This document shows positions 16,739 through 24,972 of a stretch of DNA of 64,000 nucleotides, piece after piece. Source of the stretch: Mesobacillus subterraneus (GTDB taxonomy: Bacteria; Bacillota; Bacilli; Bacillales; Cytobacillaceae); NCBI RefSeq assembly GCF_003937825.1, contig NZ_RSFW01000002.1:62001-126000 (forward strand), read 5' to 3'. The stretch's first letter is position 1; each line of letters starts with the position of its first letter. Under the pieces are notes generated by a model. The model saw nothing but the letters and a program-made list of their open reading frames with translations, did not search any database and had not been told where the DNA came from. Made by a program: the position numbers and the translations under genes.

Positions 16739-18013
16739 ATGAAACTGACGACAAAGATATTGATCGGCCTGGGGCTTGGCGCATTGACAGGACTGATCCT
16801 TAACATTTTTTCATCTGAATTGTTCGCTATTTTAGATAGATTTCTATTCACGCCGCTTGGCAAGATTTTCATCAGCCTGATCAGCATGCTGGTTGTGCCA
16901 ATTGTATTGTTTTCCATCATTTTAGGAACTGCCGGTTTAGGCGACCCGAAGAAGCTGGGAAGAATCGGTTTTAAGACTGTAAGTTTCTTTTTGGCGACCA
17001 CAGCGATTGCCATTTCGATCGGGTTGGCACTGGCCTATTTGATTAAACCGGGACTGATGGGGCAGTTCGATACAAGTGGTGCCAAGTTCGATGCAGAAGA
17101 GGCCCCGCCAGTTGGGGAAACCCTTTTAAATCTTATTCCCGGTAATCCATTTGAAGCACTGACAACCGGAAATATGCTGCAAATTATCGTGTTTGCGATT
17201 TTCATCGGGCTTGCCCTTACGGCGCTTGGTGAAAAAACGAGGGGGATCCTGAATCTTGTTGAGCAAGGTAATCAAGTCATGATGTATCTTGTTGGACTTG
17301 TGATGAAATTTGCTCCATACGGAACATTTGGCTTGATTGCTACTGCGATTGGCAGCCAGGGAATCGACGCCATCAAGGCAATGGGTGTATACATGATCGT
17401 GGTCGTACTTGCCCTCGTCGTGCATGCGCTGGTAACCTATGGTTCAGCTGTATATTTCCTTGGCAAAAAGAACCCCTTCTGGTTCTTTAAACAATTCTCG
17501 CCTGCGATGGGGGTAGCCTTCAGTACTTCCAGCAGTAATGCAACGCTTCCGATCTCAATGGAAACGGCACAGAAAAAGCTGCGCGTCCCTGAATCTGTCA
17601 GCAGCTTCGTCCAGCCGCTGGGAGCAACAATCAATATGGATGGTACCGCGATCATGCAAGGGGTGGCCACCGTCTTTATCGCTCAAGTATTCGGCGCTGA
17701 CCTGACAATGGGTGAGCTGCTCACCGTAGTGCTGACAGCAGTGCTTGCAAGTATCGGCACGGCAGGCGTACCAGGAGTCGGTTTAATCATGCTGGCGATG
17801 GTTCTCCAATCAGTCGGACTTCCAGTTGAAGGGATCGGCCTGATTCTTGGTATTGACCGTTTGCTTGATATGGCCCGTACTGCAGTCAATATTTCCGGTG
17901 ATGCTGCCTGTGCTGTTATCGTTGCTGAATCTGAAAAAAAGCACCTTGCAAGGACAGAGGAGAAGAGAGTAAACAACATGGCAGACAACCGTTCGCTCGA
18001 GTATTCAGAATAA
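16739..18013 (+). CDS. Dicarboxylate/amino acid:cation symporter (DAACS family)
   Basis: 424-residue membrane transporter related to GltT/GltP/DctA. Diagnostic segments are the serine-rich re-entrant loop SSSNATLP (about 265), NMDGTAIMQG (about 300), the second re-entrant region GTAGVPGVGL and the C-terminal DRLLDMARTAVNISGDA, which carries cation and substrate ligands. It should import glutamate, aspartate or C4-dicarboxylates with H+ or Na+. ATG at 16739 follows GGGAGGAAG. A near-perfect terminator follows. Confidence 0.92.
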   Translation: MKLTTKILIGLGLGALTGLILNIFSSELFAILDRFLFTPLGKIFISLISMLVVPIVLFSIILGTAGLGDPKKLGRIGFKTVSFFLATTAIAISIGLALAYLIKPGLMGQFDTSGAKFDAEEAPPVGETLLNLIPGNPFEALTTGNMLQIIVFAIFIGLALTALGEKTRGILNLVEQGNQVMMYLVGLVMKFAPYGTFGLIATAIGSQGIDAIKAMGVYMIVVVLALVVHALVTYGSAVYFLGKKNPFWFFKQFSPAMGVAFSTSSSNATLPISMETAQKKLRVPESVSSFVQPLGATINMDGTAIMQGVATVFIAQVFGADLTMGELLTVVLTAVLASIGTAGVPGVGLIMLAMVLQSVGLPVEGIGLILGIDRLLDMARTAVNISGDAACAVIVAESEKKHLARTEEKRVNNMADNRSLEYSE

Positions 18014-18020
18014 ACATGGA

Positions 18021-18051
18021 GAGACCCGGCCAGATGGCCGGGTCTCTTTTT
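18021..18051 (+). terminator. Terminator after the symporter gene
   Basis: GAGACCCGGCC and GGCCGGGTCTC form an 11-bp stem with a 4-base loop and a T-run. Confidence 0.92.
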
Positions 18052-18140
18052 CGATTGCGATGGTCGCTTATAGATCATTTCTCTGTACTTAAAAAAGCTG
18101 CTTCGCTCAAAAATCTGCTGCAGAAAAAGAAACAACAAGC

Positions 18141-19271
18141 TTAATTTTCATACCCTGTAAGCGGCAGCAGAATGATGAACGACGTTTTATCAGGTTCAGA
18201 GGAGCAGGCGAGAATTCCTTTGTGCTTTTCGATGATCTCGCGGCAAACGAATAAGCCGAGACCAGTTCCCAGCGTTTTCGTCGTGACGAAGGGCTCAAAG
18301 ATCGTCTTGAGCAGATGGTCTGGTATGACAGGCCCATTATTGGAAATCTCGACCTTGATATGCGTGTCATTGACGAAGAATCCTTTGATCTCAATCTTAG
18401 GATCATCACGGTACTGGCTTAATACATCAATTGCGTTGAAAATGATATTGATCATGACCTGCCTGATTTCATCTGCGTATCCATACAAGTCCATATTATC
18501 AGCGACTTCCTTGACGATCCTCACATTCGTGTCAAGGATACTTGGATAAAGGAAGTTCAGTACTTCGTCGATCATTTTATTCAATGAAAAGAGTGTCTTC
18601 TCTTTTCCAATCAGCTCTTTCTTGGATAATAAAAGAAATTGAGAAATTCGGAAATTCAGCTGCTCCAGTTCGCTTGAAATGATATCAAGATACTTCATGT
18701 CCTCATGTTCCGATTTCAGGAGCTGAATGAAGCCCTGGATCGAGGTCAGCGGATTGCGGAATTCATGGATGAAGCTGGATGTCATTTGTCCCAGCAAAGT
18801 AAGTCTGTCCTTATGGGTCGAGTCGATGAACTGATTCTTTTCCTCAATGATTTTGTTCTTTTGTTCGTTATAATAAGAAACGGCGTAATACAAAAAGGTG
18901 TCGAAGCAATAGTTGATCCGGTTGATGGATTCCTGCAGCTCATCCCATTCCATGTTCAGTTTGTGCAGGTGTTTGTACACAACAGATCTTCCGGCATTTA
19001 CATTGTAGACGAAGTCACCAATATTGATGTCCGCCCGGACGCGTTCTTCACCAACTATAAAAGCAAGCTTCTGGAGATGCTCTTCCAGTTCCTGATTCGT
19101 TTTTGAAAAAACAGAAAGAATGATGCCATACATATTTTCAGCGTTTAAGCTAATTTTTTCTTTATATGGATCATCTTCAGATACGATGATTTTTTTGGTC
19201 CAGTCGGCAATGAGGTGATCTTTTTCACTAGTCAGGAAGCTAAGCAATCGGTTATCCGTAATTGGCAGCAT
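18141..19271 (-). CDS. Sporulation-type histidine kinase with RsbRD-like N terminus
   Basis: 376 residues, cytoplasmic. Residues about 5-140 form an all-helical RsbRD_N-like sensor domain (LLSFLTSEKDHLIADWTKKI, later INIGDFVYNVN). The phospho-acceptor lies in HEFRNPLTSIQGFIQLL near residue 167. The GHKL ATPase domain has an N box (NIIFNAIDVL), PFVTTKTLGTGLGL and a final beta strand. No response regulator is adjacent. ATG at 19271 follows GGGGGACT; upstream in-frame residues look non-conserved. Two Spo0A-box matches lie upstream, suggesting control by Spo0A and a role in sporulation initiation. Confidence 0.85.
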   Translation of the reverse strand: MLPITDNRLLSFLTSEKDHLIADWTKKIIVSEDDPYKEKISLNAENMYGIILSVFSKTNQELEEHLQKLAFIVGEERVRADINIGDFVYNVNAGRSVVYKHLHKLNMEWDELQESINRINYCFDTFLYYAVSYYNEQKNKIIEEKNQFIDSTHKDRLTLLGQMTSSFIHEFRNPLTSIQGFIQLLKSEHEDMKYLDIISSELEQLNFRISQFLLLSKKELIGKEKTLFSLNKMIDEVLNFLYPSILDTNVRIVKEVADNMDLYGYADEIRQVMINIIFNAIDVLSQYRDDPKIEIKGFFVNDTHIKVEISNNGPVIPDHLLKTIFEPFVTTKTLGTGLGLFVCREIIEKHKGILACSSEPDKTSFIILLPLTGYEN

Positions 19272-19335
19272 TTTATTAAGTCCCCCAGTTTTTCTATTCC
19301 GTAATAAGGATTCGCGGTAAAACATTAAAACCCTT

Positions 19336-19342
19336 TGTCGAA
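19336..19342. promoter_or_regulatory. Spo0A box upstream of the kinase gene
   Basis: TGTCGAA matches the TGNCGAA 0A-box consensus exactly, within TTTGTCGAA. It lies 65 bases upstream of the kinase start. Confidence 0.5.
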
Positions 19343-19437
19343 TATTAAGAAGATGCGATGAAACAAGTCGAATTGCTAAAAACGTGACAAAAGACCGAGT
19401 TTTTTATCATTTCCGAAAGAGTTTTGTCTGCCCTCTG

Positions 19438-19444
19438 TTCGACA
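19438..19444. promoter_or_regulatory. Second Spo0A box, opposite orientation
   Basis: TTCGACA is the reverse complement of TGTCGAA, again an exact consensus match. It sits between the kinase gene and the TPP riboswitch. Confidence 0.5.
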
Positions 19445-19521
19445 TTTTGTGAAAATGCTGAATGTAATGCTTGTGATCAGATAAGAGAAGTAGTATATTC
19501 ATAGTGTAGAAATTAAATAAT

Positions 19522-19613
19522 AACCACAAGGGGAGCTGCTAAAAGCAGCTGAGAGTGAGCGGCCGAGTTCTTACCCTTTGAACCTGTTAGTTAATGCTAG
19601 CGAAGGAATGTGG
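19522..19613 (+). promoter_or_regulatory. TPP (THI-box) riboswitch
   Basis: Conserved THI elements appear in order: a GGGGAGC-type start with CTGAGA (from about 19549), ACCCTTTGAACCTG (from about 19573) and GTTAATGCTAGCGAAGGAA. The outer stem is closed by CCACA and TGTGG. It binds thiamin pyrophosphate and represses the thiamin transporter gene downstream through the terminator at 19624-19669. Confidence 0.95.
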
Positions 19614-19623
19614 ATGCGATAGG

Positions 19624-19669
19624 AAAGCAATCTTGGGAATCCTATATCGATCCCCTGATTGCTTTTTTT
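19624..19669 (+). terminator. TPP-riboswitch terminator
   Basis: AAAGCAATC pairs with GATTGCTTT, with inner GGGA/TCCC, followed by T7. Formation is expected when TPP is bound. Confidence 0.85.
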
Positions 19670-19732
19670 GTTTCTGAAGCAGAAAAGGCGTGTTGGAAAC
19701 GGACCTCATTCTGGAAAGAAGGAGGAACAATC

Positions 19733-20329
19733 ATGCAACAAAAACAAACTCTCTTTTTGGTCGAAATTGCGGTATTTTCCGCACTGGCCTATTTGCTCGA
19801 CTTATTTTCCGGCTTTTTATTTTCGAGAATCTGGCCGCAGGGCGGTTCAGTCTCGATTGCGATGGTGCCTGTATTCCTGATGGCATTCCGATGGGGAATC
19901 AAAGGCGGTGCCATTACTGGCCTGCTATTGGGTTTACTGCAATTCATCCTGGGCTTTTCACAGATTTATCATCCGGTCCAGGGAATCATTGATTATCTTG
20001 TGGCCTTTACTGTACTGGGCCTGGCAGGAATTTTCGCCAGACAGGTCAAAGACGGGATCCAAAACGGGCTTAAAAAGAAATGGGTGCTGTATATCATTGC
20101 CGGGACATTCCTGGGAAGCATGCTGCGCTTTATTGCCCATTTCTTCTCCGGGTGGATATTCTTCGGTATCTGGGCTCCTGAAGGGCAGCCTGCCTGGTTG
20201 TATTCCATCATCTATAATGGAACTTACATGCTTCCAAGCATGATCCTTAGTGCCATCATTGTCATCCTTGTCATCGGATATGCTCCGACAAGAATGATAA
20301 AGTCTTCACCTGTAAGCAAAAAAGCATAG
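19733..20329 (+). CDS. thiT: Thiamin ECF-transporter substrate-binding subunit ThiT
   Basis: 198-residue S-component with six hydrophobic helices. It captures thiamin and works with the shared EcfAA'T module encoded elsewhere. Family residues include the segments SIAMVPVFLMAFRWGIKGG, LLQFILG and FFSGWIFFG, which line the thiamin pocket (Trp/Tyr/His rich). ATG at 19733 follows AAGGAGGAA. A TPP riboswitch with terminator directly upstream gives feedback control and confirms the pathway. A hairpin terminator closes the single-gene unit. Confidence 0.93.
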   Translation: MQQKQTLFLVEIAVFSALAYLLDLFSGFLFSRIWPQGGSVSIAMVPVFLMAFRWGIKGGAITGLLLGLLQFILGFSQIYHPVQGIIDYLVAFTVLGLAGIFARQVKDGIQNGLKKKWVLYIIAGTFLGSMLRFIAHFFSGWIFFGIWAPEGQPAWLYSIIYNGTYMLPSMILSAIIVILVIGYAPTRMIKSSPVSKKA

Positions 20330-20337
20330 ATTTATCC

Positions 20338-20363
20338 AGAGAGCTGAATAAGCTCTCTTTTTC
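20338..20363 (+). terminator. Terminator after thiT
   Basis: AGAGAGCT/AGCTCTCT stem followed by TTTTTC. Confidence 0.8.
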
Positions 20364-20518
20364 TATTTATCCATATACCTAAGAGGGTATATAGTTGTAA
20401 TGATGGCAACCGCCGAAAAATATTGTCAATTATATGGAGTTTTCCTTTAGTACAAGAGATTAAGCGGTGTTTAGTGATTTAAGTCACAGTGAGAAACGCT
20501 CAATATTGGTTAAATAAA

Positions 20519-20535
20519 GATAATCATTCTCATTT
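20519..20535. promoter_or_regulatory. Fur box upstream of feoA
   Basis: GATAATCATTCTCATTT fits the 7-1-7 Fur consensus (TGATAATnATTATCA) with about two mismatches in 15, located 28 bases before the feoA start. Iron repression of feoAB is the expected result. Confidence 0.7.
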
Positions 20536-20562
20536 AGAAATCTTTTAAAAAAGGTGATGGCT

Positions 20563-20787
20563 ATGCTGGGAAAATTAAAGACTGGTGAAAAAGGCCGGAT
20601 CATGAATATAGCAGGAGCGGATCAATTTGTCAGAAGAAGATTGCTTGATTTCGGGATTGCCGAAGGCTCAGAAGTTTGTGTGAAGTGTATCCTTCCATTT
20701 GGCGGTCCTGTGATGGTCGAGTCATGCGGACAGTGCATTGGGATCCGCCGCAAGGAAGCGTTAAGGATCGAAGTGGAGAGAGTATGA
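20563..20787 (+). CDS. feoA: Ferrous iron transport protein A
   Basis: 74-residue SH3-like FeoA, cytoplasmic partner of the FeoB ferrous-iron permease. The segments RRRLLDFGIAEGSEVCV and IRRKEALRIEV are typical of the fold. ATG at 20563 follows AAAAAGGTG with suitable spacing; two in-frame start codons nine and six bases earlier overlap that site. The stop overlaps the feoB start, showing translational coupling. A Fur box precedes the operon. Confidence 0.92.
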   Translation: MLGKLKTGEKGRIMNIAGADQFVRRRLLDFGIAEGSEVCVKCILPFGGPVMVESCGQCIGIRRKEALRIEVERV

Positions 20788-22796
20788 TGAATATCGCGCT
20801 TATAGGTAATCCAAATACGGGAAAAACTTCACTGTTCAATAATATAACGGGATCCTATGAATATGTTGGCAACTGGAGCGGGGTCACGGTCGAGAAGAAA
20901 GTCGGGATCTTCAAGAATGGCAAAGGGCAGTTGATTGACCTTCCTGGCGTATACACCCTCAATCCGCTCTCGAAGGATGAAGGAGTGGTCACGAATTTCT
21001 TCCTGAGTGAATCCTTCGAAAAATTGCTCAATATCCTTGATGCCTCGCAGTTAAGGCGGAACCTTCACCTGACCTTGCAGCTATTGGAATATGGCGCTCC
21101 TGTCACCATTGGCCTGAACATGCTCGATGTAGCCAGGAGCAGGGGAATCGAAATTGACATCGATAAGCTTGCTGCCTTACTGGGGGTTTCAGTCGCCCCG
21201 GTAGTGGCACGATCCGGAAAAGGGGTCAAGGATCTTGCTGAAATGGTGACAGATGAAATTGCCTGCCCGGGCAAAGCCAATCTCGTCTATTATGGAAAAG
21301 CGGTTGAGGATGGAGTACTGGAACTTGGGAAAATGCTCAATGGCCGTACAAACCAGCCAGTTCGTTGGCTGGCCCTCCAGTTATTTGAAGGCAATCCTTT
21401 TGTAAGAAGCTATCTGGAAAGCTATTTATCTGCTGAACAATTAAACTCACTGGTGATTTCTGTCTCTGAGGCTCAAAACAGGCAAACAGGGAAAGAGCAA
21501 GCACTCGACCAGGTAATCCACCGGAAGAGAAGTGAGGCGATCGATAAGATCGTTAATGCTGTGGCCGCGAAATCCGACGATAAAAAAGTACCGTTAACCG
21601 AAAAAGTCGACATGATTGTGACGAATAAATTCCTGGGCATCCCGATTTTCCTGCTGCTGATGTACGTGATGTTCATGCTTACGTTTGACTGGCTTGGTTT
21701 CCCGCTGTCCGATGCACTGGATGCTTTTCTTTCAGGTCCGGTCACAGCGGGAATCACCGCTGCTCTTTCTGCGGCTGGGGCTTCCTCCTTCATAGAGGAT
21801 CTGGTGCTGGACGGAATCGTTGCCGGAGTAGGCGGCGTATTGGTCTTTGTACCGCAAATCTTCATTTTGTTCTTCTTCATCTCCTTGTTGGAGGATTCAG
21901 GGTATATGGCACGCGTAGCATTGGTCATGGACCGGCTTATGGAATCGGTAGGATTGAACGGGAAGGCATTCATTCCGATGATGATCGGCTTTGGCTGCAA
22001 TGTACCAGGTATCATGGCAGCAAGGACAATCGAGACACCGAAGGAAAGGCTGATGACGATTCTGCTGACTCCCTTGATGTCGTGTTCTGCCCGGCTTCCT
22101 GTTTACGCCTTGTTTGTCGGGGCGTTTTTCCTGGGGAATAAAGCGCTTGTCGTTTTGAGCCTGTATGTCTTAGGAGTAGTGGCAGCGCTCATTCTCGCCA
22201 AAGTATTCTCGAAGACCTTGCTGAAGGGGGAAACCTCTGTCTTTGTAATAGAGCTGCCGCCGTACCGGCTGCCGCAGGCAAGAGCACTTTGGAGAAGCAC
22301 ATGGGATAAGGGAAAGGGTTTCATAAAAAAGGCCGGAACCTTCATATTTGCCGGTTCTGTACTGATCTGGTTGCTCTCTTATGCTGGTCCTGAAGGCGTA
22401 AATGTCAGCATGGATGAAAGCTATCTGGCATCCCTGGGGAGCATTTTTGCCCCGTTGTTTGCTCCAATCGGCTTTGGCACATGGCAGGCCAGCGCGTCGC
22501 TTTTCACAGGGTTCCTTGCAAAAGAGTCAATCATTTCAACGATGAACATCATTTACTTTGTCCCTGATGAAGCAACTCTGCAAGGTTTGATGGCATCTCA
22601 TTACACGCCGCTGGCAGCATACAGCTTCATGGTATTCATCCTGCTTTATATTCCATGCCTAGCCACCACTGCAACGATTTATAAAGAAACAGCCTCCAAA
22701 CGCTGGACGGCATTTTCAATCCTTTATGCACTGGCAATTGCTTATATCTTGTCTCTGGTCATATATCAAGGCGGCAGGCTCCTGGGGCTTAGCTGA
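20787..22796 (+). CDS. feoB: Ferrous iron permease FeoB
   Basis: 669-residue Fe2+ importer. The N-terminal G domain has G1 GNPNTGKTSL, G3 DLPGVY and G4 NMLD, then a helical GDI-like spacer (to about 270). Two Gate domains and about ten membrane helices follow, including GFGCNVPGIMAARTIE with the conserved cysteine thought to contact iron, and later FLAKESIISTMN. The start MNIALIGNPN is chosen because the upstream frame overlaps feoA and is not FeoB-like; ATG at 20784 is an equally close alternative. It is followed by a Cys-rich partner gene. Confidence 0.94.
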   Translation: MNIALIGNPNTGKTSLFNNITGSYEYVGNWSGVTVEKKVGIFKNGKGQLIDLPGVYTLNPLSKDEGVVTNFFLSESFEKLLNILDASQLRRNLHLTLQLLEYGAPVTIGLNMLDVARSRGIEIDIDKLAALLGVSVAPVVARSGKGVKDLAEMVTDEIACPGKANLVYYGKAVEDGVLELGKMLNGRTNQPVRWLALQLFEGNPFVRSYLESYLSAEQLNSLVISVSEAQNRQTGKEQALDQVIHRKRSEAIDKIVNAVAAKSDDKKVPLTEKVDMIVTNKFLGIPIFLLLMYVMFMLTFDWLGFPLSDALDAFLSGPVTAGITAALSAAGASSFIEDLVLDGIVAGVGGVLVFVPQIFILFFFISLLEDSGYMARVALVMDRLMESVGLNGKAFIPMMIGFGCNVPGIMAARTIETPKERLMTILLTPLMSCSARLPVYALFVGAFFLGNKALVVLSLYVLGVVAALILAKVFSKTLLKGETSVFVIELPPYRLPQARALWRSTWDKGKGFIKKAGTFIFAGSVLIWLLSYAGPEGVNVSMDESYLASLGSIFAPLFAPIGFGTWQASASLFTGFLAKESIISTMNIIYFVPDEATLQGLMASHYTPLAAYSFMVFILLYIPCLATTATIYKETASKRWTAFSILYALAIAYILSLVIYQGGRLLGLS

Positions 22797-22817
22797 CTTT
22801 GGAAGGAGGAAGGTTTC

Positions 22818-22973
22818 ATGATCGCCAATCTATTAATCGGCAGCTCCATTTTTGGATATGCAGGCTGGGCCTTATACCGTTTCATCCAAAAGTCAAAGCA
22901 AGGCAAATGTGCTGCCTGTTCCATTCAGGACTCCTGCTCAAGCAGTTGCAGTATAAGCAAGGATAAAAAATAA
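22818..22973 (+). CDS. FeoB-associated Cys-rich membrane protein
   Basis: 51 residues: one N-terminal membrane helix (LLIGSSIFGYAGWALYRFI), then a Lys-rich linker and a cysteine cluster CAACSIQDSCSSSC. This layout matches the small FeoB-associated Cys-rich proteins found third in Firmicute feo operons and proposed to handle iron in place of FeoC. AAGGAGGAAGG precedes the ATG, 21 bases after the feoB stop, so it is in the same operon. A terminator follows. Confidence 0.9.
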   Translation: MIANLLIGSSIFGYAGWALYRFIQKSKQGKCAACSIQDSCSSSCSISKDKK

Positions 22974-22977
22974 AGTG

Positions 22978-23009
22978 AAGGAATGCGGCATGTTGCATTC
23001 CTTTTTTTA
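22978..23009 (+). terminator. feo operon terminator
   Basis: AAGGAATGC pairs with GCATTCCTT, followed by T7. Confidence 0.88.
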
Positions 23010-23032
23010 CTTCAGCAAATTCTGTGAACTGT

Positions 23033-23990
23033 TTAATGTTGCGTATAAAAACAGCTTTTTCGTGAGGTCCCCTCACAGTTCAGGTTCATGTTTGCCATGA
23101 GTTTGGTTGCCAGTTTAGGAGAGTGAAGGTGAAGGAATTCGCGGAACTGCCTGTTGGTAATGGTATCGCTGATCAGGATTAAATAATCGTCAACAGCCTG
23201 GAAATGGGCATCCTTCGCAGTATGCCCGTAAACTGTGCAGTTCCAGGTTCCGCTGTATCGCTCCATTGCATACTGAGAGCAAAATGGACATTGGACACCT
23301 GTCAGGTATTCAGAGGGGTCAATTTTGAATTGGTGAAGGTGGGAGCTGAGAGGAATATCGCTTTTAAATAAAAGCCTGCTCAGTTTTTTATGGTCCTTAA
23401 CGGACAGCAGCTCACGGGTATGCGTGGAGATGTACTCTTCGATTTTAAAGATCAGTTTCCCCGGGGACACACGCGCTCGTATACTTCCGGGTCATTTAAG
23501 GGATTGCGCAAAGCTGTTGAGGGGTTGCTGATGAAGACCAGGTACTCTATGGGGATCGGGGGAAATGGTGATCTTTTAGCCATTTCTGCAAAAGCAGCCG
23601 ATGTCTTTTTGCCTGAAGGATGGGGTCTTCATAAGTATCTGTTTGGTTATTAAGTGTGCGTTCCATTTGATTAAAAGAGGAGTTAAAAGTGAGGGTGCCT
23701 GCCATGTTCTTGGCCTCGATAATAAGTGCAAATGAGGGAGAGAGAAGCAAGGAATCCATCTGGAAGTGTGTTTGACCTGATTTAAGCCGCAACCCCTGGA
23801 AGATGTGGAATTGATCTTCGTGCAGGAGGCCGGTGTAATAATCCAAAGCCTCTTCACCTTTATGGCCAGCCCGAGCCTTCATTGAATCTTGAATGACGTC
23901 CTGGAGTTTGGGGTGATTTACAGGTAATCTCCATTTAATGACTTCATTTACTTTGATCCGGAGGGGAAATAGTCGTCTTTTTACAATCAA
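23033..23990 (-). pseudogene. NERD-domain nuclease-related protein, doubly frameshifted
   Basis: Two minus-strand fragments form one NERD protein of about 318 residues. The first (from TTG at 23990) carries the NERD core: GHKGEEALDYYTGLL, FQMDSLLLSPSFALIIEAKN (nuclease-like D...ExK) and PILQAKRHRLLLQKWLKDHHF. It then stops in a C-run near 23557-23561, where five C are present and six would be needed to continue into PIPIEYLVFISNPSTALRNP. A second one-base loss near 23458-23463 is needed to reach LIFKIEEYI and the C-terminal zinc-finger-like part (CPFCSQYAMERYSGTWNC). It is either decayed or affected by homopolymer sequence errors. Confidence 0.75.
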
Positions 23991-24116
23991 AACTGTTTCA
24001 TTCCTTTCATTTTGTGTGATTACGGTAAATAGATTCGCTAACCTGGAGTGAAACTTCTGCTTTTTGCAAGATCACGGGTATTTATTTGTAGATTGAAAGA
24101 CTGCTAATACCGCCAT

Positions 24117-24227
24117 CACTACGAAAAGAGTGATTTCCACTACGAAAATGGCCTTCATAACTACGAATTTAAGGGGATTCACTACGAAATCCGTCATTTT
24201 CACTATGATATTGCCCCTTTTCACTAC
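24117..24227. repeat. Six CACTAC motifs phased at exactly 21 bp
   Basis: CACTAC (or a one-base variant: AACTAC at 24159, CACTAT at 24201) begins at 24117, 24138, 24159, 24180, 24201 and 24222. Most copies continue as CACTACGAAA and are preceded by T-rich sequence, while the rest of each unit varies. The strict 21-bp period equals two DNA turns or seven codons. A 64-codon minus-strand frame crosses the array and would encode VVxxxxF repeats, but its coding status is doubtful. Confidence 0.85.
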
Positions 24228-24281
24228 TTTTTCCATATAAAGGTAAAATTTCAGCCCTGAACTCATAAGGAAGTCCTCACG

Positions 24282-24401
24282 TTGAAAAAATCAATTGCCA
24301 AATACATAACATGGGTCACCCTAATGTTCTGCACTGCCTCCACCATAGCCCTAGCCTCAGTTAATTTTCGTAAGAGTGAAAAAAAATATTTTGATTTCTA
24401 G
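24282..24401 (+). CDS. Possible 39-residue membrane or secreted peptide
   Basis: TTG start with AAGGAAG about nine bases upstream. The peptide MKKSIAKYITWVTLMFCTAS continues through a hydrophobic core to ASVNFRKSEKKYFDF, resembling a signal peptide or single membrane helix. It lies between the 21-bp repeats and the XRE gene. No family recognised; short length makes chance plausible. Confidence 0.35.
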   Translation: MKKSIAKYITWVTLMFCTASTIALASVNFRKSEKKYFDF

Positions 24402-24406
24402 ATAAT

Positions 24407-24427
24407 TTAGTGTAAAATTACACTTAA
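24407..24427. promoter_or_regulatory. Palindromic operator upstream of the XRE gene
   Basis: TTAGTGTAA and TTACACTTAA form a near-perfect inverted repeat 24 bases before the XRE start, where an autoregulatory Cro/CI-type protein would bind. Confidence 0.5.
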
Positions 24428-24450
24428 AGAATGTAAAGGGAATGAAGTGG

Positions 24451-24915
24451 ATGACAAGGGATGAAATCATCATCAGGGTATCAGATAAGTTAAGAGTGCT
24501 GCGTGCGGAAGTCGGCTATACCCAGGATAAAATGGCGGATATTATCGGGATCTCCAAAAAGACGCTTGTCCAGATTGAAAAGGGCAGGGCTCAGGCGGGG
24601 TGGTCAACCGTTGTCACCATTTGTGCGTTATTCAGGGAAACCGAGACCATTCAATTTTTGTTTGGCAATGAGCCGCTTGAAGTCCTTGAAACAATTGCTC
24701 ATGAAGGAACGGATTATCGGAAGGAAAAAACGCTGGGCGGGAAAGTCTGGTGGCGTGAAGTCGCCAGGGCCGAGGGGTTTGTGATGCAGCAGAACATACT
24801 CAGCCAGCATTTCAGGATTCTGGATGAAGACGATTTCCGTATTTTCAGCAGCTTTGAGGAGGAAGAAACAAGGGAGCGCCTCGAGGAGCTGGCTGCTGAA
24901 GTCAGGAATGGATGA
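24451..24915 (+). CDS. XRE-family HTH transcriptional regulator
   Basis: 154 residues. The N-terminal HTH_3 domain (about 10-65) reads LRVLRAEVGYTQDKMADIIG then SKKTLVQIEKGRAQAGW, a textbook Cro/CI helix-turn-helix. The remainder (KVWWREVARAEGFVMQQNIL and an acidic helical tail) is shared with other small Bacillus XRE proteins but has no known ligand. ATG at 24451 is favoured over ATG at 24442 because AAAGGG sits ten bases before it. A palindrome at 24407-24427 suggests autoregulation. It is followed by a symmetrical terminator. Confidence 0.86.
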   Translation: MTRDEIIIRVSDKLRVLRAEVGYTQDKMADIIGISKKTLVQIEKGRAQAGWSTVVTICALFRETETIQFLFGNEPLEVLETIAHEGTDYRKEKTLGGKVWWREVARAEGFVMQQNILSQHFRILDEDDFRIFSSFEEEETRERLEELAAEVRNG

Positions 24916-24929
24916 TACACCACTGTTAA

Positions 24930-24966
24930 AAAAGCCGGGTGCATTTATAAATGCATCCGGCTTTTG
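24930..24966. terminator. Bidirectional terminator between XRE and universal stress genes
   Basis: AAAGCCGG-TGCATTT and AAATGCA-CCGGCTTT form a long stem with T/A runs on both sides. Confidence 0.88.
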
Positions 24967-24972
24967 TCATGG

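Noticed and set aside
24117-24227. CRISPR array
   Set aside because: Repeats are only about 6-10 bases with short variable gaps; no 25-40 base repeat or cas gene.
24072-24266. 64-codon minus-strand frame through the 21-bp repeats
   Set aside because: Its ribosome site is weak and the frame is explained by a 21-base period free of stops; reported as a repeat with the coding option noted.
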